Positions 7,500-12,329 of a stretch of 12,329 bases of DNA are shown in pieces (the first letter of the stretch is position 1; every line of letters begins with the position of its first letter). Made by a program: the position numbers and the translations under genes. Source of the stretch: Alphaproteobacteria bacterium (GTDB lineage: Bacteria; Pseudomonadota; Alphaproteobacteria; Rhizobiales; Devosiaceae); contig JAADFY010000242.1 in the NCBI GenBank assembly GCA_013152625.1, positions 1,062 to 13,390 on the forward strand. The letters run 5' to 3'. The notes below the pieces were generated by a model that was not told the origin of the DNA, searched no databases, and worked only from the letters and a program-made list of their open reading frames with translations.

Positions 7500-8588
7500 T
7501 TGAACAAAGAAAATAATCAGGGCGGGGATTTTCTGGGCGCGTTAAATGCGCGCTCACAGGAAATATTCCGCCGTCTTGTGCAGCGATATCTCGATACCGG
7601 TGAACCGGTGGGCTCGCGCCAGCTCTCGCGCCTGCTCGATACATCCCTGTCGCCGGCCTCGGTGCGTAACGTAATGGCCGATCTGGAGGATCTGGGTCTC
7701 ATTGCAGCACCCCATACCTCAGCAGGCCGCGCCCCCACCGAACAGGGGTTGCGGTTTTTCGTTGACGCCATGCTCGAACTGGGGGCGGTCAACCCCGCCG
7801 AACGCACCCGGATCACCAAACAGATCGAAGGTTCGGCCACCGGCGGCAATATTGAGGAATTGCTTGAGGAAGCCAGCCAGGTTCTTTCCGGGCTCAGCCA
7901 TGGGGCGGGGCTGGTGATCGCGGCAAAATCCGATGCGGCGCTGCGCCATATCGAATTTGTCCGTCTCGATGCGAGCACGGCAATGGCGGTTCTGGTCAGC
8001 GCCGACGGGCATGTGGAAAACCGGGTGTTTGATCTGCCGCCGGGGCTGGAAGCGGGCGCCCTGGTCCGGGCATCAAACTTTCTCAGTCACCACATTGTGG
8101 GGCGAACACTGGCCGAGGCGCGTGAGCAATTCGAGGGCCAGCGGGCAGCACAGGAAGCGGAACTGGATTCCCTGACCGCCGGGCTGGTGAAGGCCGGACT
8201 GGCCACTCTTTCCAGTGGCGGCGAACGCTCCCCTACCCTGATCGTGCGCGGGCGAGCCAACCTGATCGATGACGCCATGGCCTCGGAGGATCTGGACCGG
8301 GTCCGCCAGCTGTTTGATGAACTGGAAAGCAAGCGGGGAATACTCGATCTGCTATCACAGACCGAAAACGCGCAAGGGGTGCGAATTTTCATCGGTTCGG
8401 AAAATAAACTGTTTTCCCTGTCCGGCTCATCGGTAATTTTAAGCCCGTTCCGCGACACAGGGGAAAATGTGGTGGGGGCCGTTGGTGTTATCGGGCCGAC
8501 AAGACTGAATTATTCGCGCATTGTTCCGGTGGTCGATTTTACCGCCAACGTGGTGACTGAACTGATCGGACGCCGCCATCGGCGATAA
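7500..8588 (+). CDS. hrcA: Heat-inducible transcription repressor HrcA
   Basis: This repressor of about 362 residues binds CIRCE operators (TTAGCACTC-N9-GAGTGCTAA) and is kept active by GroEL. The N-terminal winged-helix domain is clear: LNARSQEIFRRLVQRYLDTGEPVGSRQL, then SPASVRNVMADLEDLGLI and the conserved HTSAGRAPTEQGLRFFVD. The central and C-terminal GAF-like/dimerisation part includes VFIGSENK-like IFIGSENKLFSLSGSSVI and VGVIGPTRLNYSRIVPVVD, with VTELIGRR at the end. I chose the TTG at 7500, with TAGG seven bases before it. A TTG at 7482 would add six residues but sits almost on the predicted transcript start. It heads the hrcA-grpE pair and is divergent from rph. Length and motifs are intact. 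Confidence 0.95.
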   Translation: MNKENNQGGDFLGALNARSQEIFRRLVQRYLDTGEPVGSRQLSRLLDTSLSPASVRNVMADLEDLGLIAAPHTSAGRAPTEQGLRFFVDAMLELGAVNPAERTRITKQIEGSATGGNIEELLEEASQVLSGLSHGAGLVIAAKSDAALRHIEFVRLDASTAMAVLVSADGHVENRVFDLPPGLEAGALVRASNFLSHHIVGRTLAEAREQFEGQRAAQEAELDSLTAGLVKAGLATLSSGGERSPTLIVRGRANLIDDAMASEDLDRVRQLFDELESKRGILDLLSQTENAQGVRIFIGSENKLFSLSGSSVILSPFRDTGENVVGAVGVIGPTRLNYSRIVPVVDFTANVVTELIGRRHRR

Positions 8589-8606
8589 TATTGCCAGGAT
8601 CAACCG

Positions 8607-8635
8607 CTTGAAATTGGCCGCCATCTGTTCGATAT
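8607..8635 (+). promoter_or_regulatory. Candidate sigma-32 promoter of grpE
   Basis: CTTGAAA (8607-8613), a perfect sigma-32 -35, is followed after 14 bases by TTCGATAT (8628-8635). The latter fits the CCATNT-type -10 in five of its last six positions. It starts 18 bases after the hrcA stop, so grpE could be heat-induced independently of hrcA. The match is weaker than the one upstream of dnaK. Confidence 0.5.
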
Positions 8636-8684
8636 GCGGGGCGAACGATTTCATGTCCTGCCCGTGAAGTGATATTAGCGGGTG

Positions 8685-8788
8685 GCCAACCGCCCACCTG
8701 CCCAAGCCGCCCTATAGCCCAAGCCGACCTACTGCCCAAATTTGCCAACTGCCAAATCTGCCAACTGCCAAGCCAGCCAACTGCCAAG
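8685..8788 (+). repeat. CCAA-iterated leader of grpE
   Basis: The roughly 100 bases before the grpE ATG contain ten CCAA tetranucleotides. The second half is nearly tandem seven- to eight-base units such as TGCCAAC and TGCCAAA. The stretch is C- and A-rich and therefore probably unstructured in RNA. It is in frame with grpE from a GTG at 8669, but its composition does not look like GrpE protein sequence. Confidence 0.55.
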
Positions 8789-8797
8789 AGTGAACCC

Positions 8798-9556
8798 ATG
8801 AGCAAAAAGCCCAAGCAAACCAAATCGCCTGATACCGATATCCCGCCGACCGGTGAGGACGAAATGGCAAACGGCGACCAGAGCGAGCTTTCCGCCGACC
8901 CGCTGCTGATGTCCCTGGCCCTGATGGAGAGCGAAAACGCTGAGCTCAAAGAGCGGCTGCTCCGGGCGGCAGCCGACATGGAAAATCTGCGCAAGCGCAC
9001 AGAACGGGAATTACGCGAAACACGCCAGTTCGCCATCGCCTCGTTTGCACGGGACATGCTGGTGGCCTCCGACAATCTCTCCCGGGCCATCATGGTTTTG
9101 CCCGAGGGCGAACGGTCCAAGGCCAAAGGCACCTTAAAAGCACTCATTGACGGCATGGAAATGACCGACAGGGAAATGGTGCGCTTAATGGAGAAAAACG
9201 GGGTCACCCGGATCGACCCACAGGGCGAACGGTTCGACCCCAATTTTCATCAGGCGATGTTTGAAGTGCCGGATACCTCCGTACCCGACGGCACCGTCAG
9301 CGAAGTGGTGCAGGCCGGTTTCGTTATCGGTTCGCGCATTTTGCGCCCGGCCATGGTGGCGGTTGCCCGGGGCGGACCAAAACAGGACCCCGGCGCCACG
9401 CCAAATGGCACCGACAGCCCCGAAGCGACATCCCAATCCAAGCCGGAAACAAAGACCGATGCCGCAGACGGAGCCAAATCAAAGGACGAGGCCGCACAAA
9501 GCAAATCAGGTGCGGCAAAGGCAGGTTCCGGTTCAAATGTTGACAAAAACGCCTGA
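8798..9556 (+). CDS. grpE: Nucleotide exchange factor GrpE
   Basis: This 252-residue cochaperone releases ADP from DnaK and, in many bacteria, acts as a thermosensor. A long N-terminal helix is visible (about 35-85; ENAELKERLLRAAADMENLRKRTERE), which forms the paired coiled coil. The beta domain follows, with the family signature FDPNFHQAMFEVPD and GTVSEVVQAGFVIGSRILRPAMVAVARG. The C-terminus carries a tail of about 55 residues rich in Ala, Lys, Ser, Asp and Glu, longer than in typical GrpE and probably disordered. I chose the ATG at 8798, giving MSKKPKQT; the frame continues upstream to a GTG at 8669 through the CCAA-repeat leader. The ribosome site is poor (AGAG eight or so bases upstream). 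It lies between hrcA and dnaK on the same strand. Confidence 0.95.
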   Translation: MSKKPKQTKSPDTDIPPTGEDEMANGDQSELSADPLLMSLALMESENAELKERLLRAAADMENLRKRTERELRETRQFAIASFARDMLVASDNLSRAIMVLPEGERSKAKGTLKALIDGMEMTDREMVRLMEKNGVTRIDPQGERFDPNFHQAMFEVPDTSVPDGTVSEVVQAGFVIGSRILRPAMVAVARGGPKQDPGATPNGTDSPEATSQSKPETKTDAADGAKSKDEAAQSKSGAAKAGSGSNVDKNA

Positions 9557-9603
9557 ATTCTGATTTCCAAGGCGCTTTGTCGAACTCTGACCGGCAGGGA
9601 TTA

Positions 9604-9775
9604 CTCTTTTTTTGTCTCACGGGGCTCTTTTTTGCCTCACGGCAGTTCGCCATTGCTCACCGGCTCCGAGGGGCGGATTCTTTAATGGCGGCTGCGAGCA
9701 TAGTGGCTCGCACCTCGCCGTCGCGCCGGCTCGCGTTGAAGCTCGCTAAGCTCAGGTTCAGAGGTAAAGGCGGCT
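9604..9775 (+). repeat. Modular intergenic repeat, copy B (between grpE and dnaK)
   Basis: This copy follows grpE by about 50 bases. It opens with a doublet: T7-GTCTCACGGGG (9607-9624) and CTC-T6-GCCTCACGG (9625-9642). Then come AGTTCGCCATTGCTCACC and GGCTCCGAGGGGCGG (about 9644-9675), which align with copy D. A perfect seven-pair hairpin TGCGAGC-N6-GCTCGCA (9693-9712) is specific to this copy. The GCGCCGGCTCGCGTT arm (9723-9773) aligns with copy A. No gene is present in this stretch. Confidence 0.65.
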
Positions 9776-9858
9776 CTGTTTCCCCTTCCCGCCGACACAT
9801 TGCCAACGGAAATTCTCCCCACAAGCAACTTTTGCCCCGAAAATGTAACAATTTGGCG

Positions 9859-9888
9859 CTTGAAGGGTATGGCGGTGGTCCTTATATA
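9859..9888 (+). promoter_or_regulatory. Sigma-32 (RpoH) heat-shock promoter of dnaK
   Basis: CTTGAAG (9859-9865), then 14 bases, then CCTTATATA (9880-9888). This matches the alphaproteobacterial RpoH consensus (CTTGAA-like -35 and CYTATNT-like -10) with ideal spacing. Transcription should start near 9894, giving a leader of about 125 bases before dnaK. A CIRCE operator is absent, consistent with RpoH control of dnaK. Confidence 0.85.
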
Positions 9889-9893
9889 GCGGC

Positions 9894-10007
9894 CAACGCT
9901 CCCGCTTCGGAGTGGTCATTAGCAAAGAGTGGGGCCCCGACGGCTTCTTAACACCGATTTGAGGACTGCCGTGCGCGGGGTCCTTGGCGGGCCCGCCGAG
10001 CAAGAGG
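9894..10007 (+). promoter_or_regulatory. Structured 5' leader of dnaK
   Basis: Three foldable elements follow the predicted start. First, a small hairpin with CGCTCC and GGAGTG arms lies at about 9897-9915. Second, GGGCCCC (9932-9938) can pair with GGGGTCC (9977-9983, one wobble), and inside it ACGGC (9940-9944) pairs with GCCGT (9968-9972). Third, CTTGGCG (9983-9989) pairs with CGCCGAG (9994-10000) and ends two bases before the AGAGG ribosome site at 10003-10007. The last one could affect initiation, but no known thermometer class is recognised. Confidence 0.4.
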
Positions 10008-10019
10008 TAGTATTCAGAT

Positions 10020-11930
10020 ATGGCTAAAGTCATTGGTATCGACCTTGGTACCACCAATTCGTGCGTCGCTATTATGGACGGCAAGGAAGCCAGGGTCATT
10101 GAAAATGCTGAGGGCGGGCGCACAACCCCGTCCATGGTCGCGATGACAGAAGACGAACGGCTGGTGGGTCAACCGGCCAAGCGGCAGGCGGTAACCAACC
10201 CGGAAAACACCCTGTTCGCCATCAAGCGGCTGATCGGGAGGCGCTATAACGATCCCATGGTGACCAAGGACAAAAAACTGGTCCCCTACAAGATCGTCAA
10301 AGCCGACAACGGCGATGCCTGGGTGGAAGCCCGGGGCGAGAAATACTCGCCTTCGCAGGTTTCTGCGTTCATTTTGCAAAAAATGAAGGAAACCGCGGAA
10401 AGTTTCCTCGGCGAAACCGTCACCCAGGCGGTCATCACCGTGCCGGCCTATTTCAATGACAGCCAGCGCCAGGCCACCAAGGACGCGGGCAAGATCGCCG
10501 GCCTTGAGGTCATGCGCATCATCAACGAACCCACCGCGGCGGCTCTCGCCTACGGACTGGATAAAAAAGAAGGCGGCATCATTGCCGTTTATGATCTTGG
10601 CGGCGGCACGTTCGACGTTTCGATCCTTGAGATCGGCGACGGGGTGTTCGAGGTCAAATCCACCAATGGCGATACGTTCCTTGGCGGTGAAGATTTTGAC
10701 ATGCGGCTGGTGGACTATCTGGCCGACGAGTTCAAAAAAGAGCAGGGCATTGATCTGCGCTCGGACAAGCTGGCTCTGCAGCGGCTCAAAGAAGCGGCTG
10801 AAAAAGCCAAGATCGAGCTTTCTTCGGCCACCCAGACCGAGGTCAATTTACCGTTCATTACCGCCGACAAATCCGGCCCCAAACATTTGCAGCTCAAACT
10901 GACAAGGGCCAAACTGGAAAGTCTCGTGGAGGCGCTGATCAAGCGCACCGTGGGACCGTGCAAATCGGCGCTTAAAGATGCCGGCCTTTCGGCCAGCGAA
11001 ATCGACGAAATCGTTCTGGTGGGCGGCATGACCCGCATGCCCCGGGTTCAGGAAACGGTCAAGGAATTTTTCGGTAAGGAACCCCACAAGGGGGTCAATC
11101 CCGACGAAGTGGTTGCCCTGGGCGCCGCCATTCAGGCCGGAGTCCTGCAGGGGGACGTAAAAGACGTGCTTTTGCTTGATGTGACGCCCCTGTCGCTGGG
11201 CATTGAAACTCTGGGCGGCGTGTTTACCCGCCTGATCGAGCGCAACACCACCATTCCCACCAAAAAAGGCCAGACCTTTTCCACCGCCGAGGATAATCAG
11301 TCGGCGGTGACCATCCGGGTGTTTCAGGGTGAGCGTGAAATGGCTTCGGACAACAAAATCCTCGGCCAGTTTGATCTGGTGGGTATTCCCCCCTCACCCC
11401 GGGGCGTGCCCCAGGTGGAGGTGACCTTCGATATCGACGCGAACGGCATTGTCAATGTGTCGGCCAAGGACAAGGGCACCGGCAAGGAACAGCAAATCCG
11501 CATTCAGGCCTCGGGCGGACTTTCCGAGGAAGATATCGACGGTATGGTCAAAGATGCCGAAGCGAATGCCGAGGCAGACAAGGGCCGCCGGGCGACCGCC
11601 GAAGCGCGCAATCAGGCCGAAGCGGCCATTCACTCGACCGAAAGCTCGATGAAAGAACACGCAGCAAAGCTGGATGGCGCCGACCGCACGGCCATCGAAG
11701 ACGCGATCGAAGCGCTTAAAACGGCGCTGGAAGGCGAAGAACTTGACCCGATCAAGGAAAAAACCGGCACCCTGGTGCAGGCCTCGATGAAACTGGGCGA
11801 AGCCATGTACAAAGCGCAACAGGCGGAGGCGGAGGCTGACGCGGAAGCCGATGAGGCCGGTGCCGATGATGTGGTGGATGCGGAGTTCGAAGAGGTCAAG
11901 GACGATGACGACAGTCAGAAATCGGCCTGA
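10020..11930 (+). CDS. dnaK: Molecular chaperone DnaK (Hsp70)
   Basis: This 636-residue ATP-dependent chaperone works with DnaJ and GrpE in folding, disaggregation and control of RpoH stability. The nucleotide-binding domain (1 to about 380) shows IGIDLGTTNSCVA (5-17), AVITVPAYFNDSQRQATKDAG (137-157), INEPTAAALAYG (168-179), VYDLGGGTFDVS (190-201; Thr197 is the usual autophosphorylation site) and VLVGGMTRMPRVQ (332-344). The linker is DVLLLDVTP (382-390), followed by the substrate-binding beta domain and the helical lid. The tail is rich in Ala, Glu and Asp. The EEVKD motif is present but followed by nine further residues rather than ending the protein. It has its own RpoH promoter and a strong terminator. 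dnaJ would be expected to the right, outside the window. Confidence 0.99.
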   Translation: MAKVIGIDLGTTNSCVAIMDGKEARVIENAEGGRTTPSMVAMTEDERLVGQPAKRQAVTNPENTLFAIKRLIGRRYNDPMVTKDKKLVPYKIVKADNGDAWVEARGEKYSPSQVSAFILQKMKETAESFLGETVTQAVITVPAYFNDSQRQATKDAGKIAGLEVMRIINEPTAAALAYGLDKKEGGIIAVYDLGGGTFDVSILEIGDGVFEVKSTNGDTFLGGEDFDMRLVDYLADEFKKEQGIDLRSDKLALQRLKEAAEKAKIELSSATQTEVNLPFITADKSGPKHLQLKLTRAKLESLVEALIKRTVGPCKSALKDAGLSASEIDEIVLVGGMTRMPRVQETVKEFFGKEPHKGVNPDEVVALGAAIQAGVLQGDVKDVLLLDVTPLSLGIETLGGVFTRLIERNTTIPTKKGQTFSTAEDNQSAVTIRVFQGEREMASDNKILGQFDLVGIPPSPRGVPQVEVTFDIDANGIVNVSAKDKGTGKEQQIRIQASGGLSEEDIDGMVKDAEANAEADKGRRATAEARNQAEAAIHSTESSMKEHAAKLDGADRTAIEDAIEALKTALEGEELDPIKEKTGTLVQASMKLGEAMYKAQQAEAEADAEADEAGADDVVDAEFEEVKDDDDSQKSA

Positions 11931-11953
11931 ACTCCATCCATGACCAATTAAAG

Positions 11954-11983
11954 AAAGACCCGGTTCATGCCGGGTCTTTTTTT
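11954..11983 (+). terminator. Intrinsic terminator of dnaK
   Basis: A perfect ten-pair stem, AAAGACCCGG (11954-11963) and CCGGGTCTTT (11970-11979), with a six-base loop is followed by a seven-T run (11977-11983). It lies 24 bases after the dnaK stop. The T-run also forms the first part of repeat copy C. Because it would end most dnaK transcripts, dnaJ must depend on read-through or its own promoter. Confidence 0.92.
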
Positions 11984-12130
11984 GCCTCACGCCGAGTAGC
12001 TGCGCTCTTTTTTTCGCTCACGGCCATTCGGGGCGATGCCCCGGCCTCCGCGGGGCGGCCTGAAGGGCCGCTCCGTCCTCGTTGAGAGCCGGGCATGTAT
12101 AAATGGCCAACCCCAACCGAGGAGTTCTTT
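11977..12130 (+). repeat. Modular intergenic repeat, copy C (downstream of dnaK)
   Basis: It begins with the terminator T-run fused to GCCTCACGCCGAGT (to about 11997), then a second box T7-CGCTCACGG (12008-12023). A hairpin CGGGGC-gat-GCCCCG and CCTCCGCGGGGCGG follow, then a second hairpin GCGGCC-N5-GGCCGC. The final part, 12067-12130, runs from GCCGCTCCGTCCTC through TATAAATGGCCAACC to GAGGAGTTCTTT. It is repeated at 12271-12328 with a six-base CCAACC duplication here. Open frames in this stretch are short and repetitive, and I do not consider them genes. Confidence 0.65.
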
Positions 12131-12165
12131 GGCTCTTGGAGGTTCGCACATCGCTCCCACCTGTC

Positions 12166-12188
12166 ATCACACGGCTTGTCCGGGTGAT
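12166..12188. repeat. REP-like palindrome between copies C and D
   Basis: The arms ATCACACGG (12166-12174) and CCGGGTGAT (12180-12188) pair with one mismatch around the loop CTTGT. The form, a CGG-rich imperfect hairpin with ends GTCATCAC and GTGATCC, resembles short dispersed palindromes common in alphaproteobacterial intergenic DNA. I cannot verify copy number from this window, which has only one copy. Confidence 0.5.
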
Positions 12189-12192
12189 CCAG

Positions 12193-12329
12193 TTTTTTGT
12201 CTCACGGGGCTCTTTTTTCCTCTCACGCCGAGTTCGCAAGTGCTCACCGGCTCCGACGCGCGGCGCTTGCGCCGCTCCGTCCTCATTGAGAGTCTGGCTT
12301 GTATAAATGGCCAACCGAGGAGTTCTTTC
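12193..12329 (+). repeat. Modular intergenic repeat, copy D (right edge, possibly incomplete)
   Basis: It opens with the same doublet as copy B: T6-GTCTCACGGGG (12193-12209) and CTC-T6-CCTCTCACG (12210-12227). Then come AGTTCGCAAGTGCTCACC and GGCTCCGACGCGCGG, the hairpin CGGCGC-TT-GCGCCG identical to that in copy A (12261-12274), and the 58-base end segment 12271-12328 shared with copy C. It runs to the window edge, so its right end is unknown. GAGGAG at 12316-12321 could serve as a ribosome site for a gene starting just outside the window, but nothing confirms this. Confidence 0.65.

Noticed and set aside
9897..9925. Degenerate CIRCE upstream of dnaK (CGCTCC..GGAGTGGTCATTAGC)
   Set aside because: Only isolated fragments match. 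The half-sites are not in the TTAGCACTC / GAGTGCTAA inverted arrangement with a nine-base spacer.
11394..11990. Minus-strand open frame opposite the 3' part of dnaK
   Set aside because: It is a mirror frame of a highly conserved gene, with no ribosome site or known motif, and it ends in the terminator and repeat region.
12018..12314. Minus-strand open frame with internally repeated protein segments (IYT..LNEDGAA)
   Set aside because: The protein repeats are the translation of the near-identical DNA segments at 12067-12130 and 12271-12328. There is no ribosome site, no recognisable domain, and the stretch is better explained as intergenic repeat DNA.
4633..12329. CRISPR array or insertion sequence as the explanation of the repeats
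   Set aside because: Repeat copies are few, unequal in length, unevenly spaced and without spacers of uniform size. No transposase frame is present in or next to them.

Overview
The window is GC-rich chromosomal DNA of an alphaproteobacterium, judged from protein family character and gene order. The order includes rsmI-yraN-gshB, an LppC-type lipoprotein divergent from rsmI, rph-rdgB-hemW, and hrcA-grpE divergent from rph with dnaK nearby. I cannot place it firmly below class level. The insert in the RdgB C-terminus, between the KH and the SHRARAF motif, resembles what I recall from Rhodobacterales-like RdgB proteins, but this is weak evidence. I see no tRNA, rRNA, CRISPR array, transposase or prophage gene.

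Layout. Positions 128-3032 hold a tight minus-strand operon read right to left: rsmI, yraN, gshB and a MarC-family membrane protein, with two ATGA stop/start overlaps. Divergent from it, on plus, is an LppC / penicillin-binding-protein-activator lipoprotein (about 3287-4624). It converges on a second minus-strand operon (4788-7298): rph, rdgB, hemW. Divergent from rph, the plus strand carries the heat-shock block: hrcA (7500-8588), grpE (8798-9556) and dnaK (10020-11930). dnaJ is not in the window and would be expected just past the right end.

Regulation. dnaK has an excellent sigma-32-type promoter (9859-9888) and a long GC-rich leader that can fold into hairpins. grpE has a weaker sigma-32-like promoter that begins just after the hrcA stop. 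No CIRCE operator is visible, although hrcA encodes the CIRCE-binding repressor. In this clade HrcA often acts on groESL, which lies elsewhere. dnaK ends in a strong intrinsic terminator.

The least ordinary content is intergenic. A family of modular repeats occurs downstream of lppC, grpE and dnaK (two copies after dnaK), always in the same orientation as the upstream gene. Recurring boxes (a T-run followed by CTCACG, then GGCTCCG..GGGCGG, then a GCTCGCGTT- or GTCCTC-type arm) are separated by hairpins that differ from copy to copy. I know of no named element with this architecture. It is the best candidate for something undescribed, though it may simply be a species-specific repeat of the REP/MITE type.
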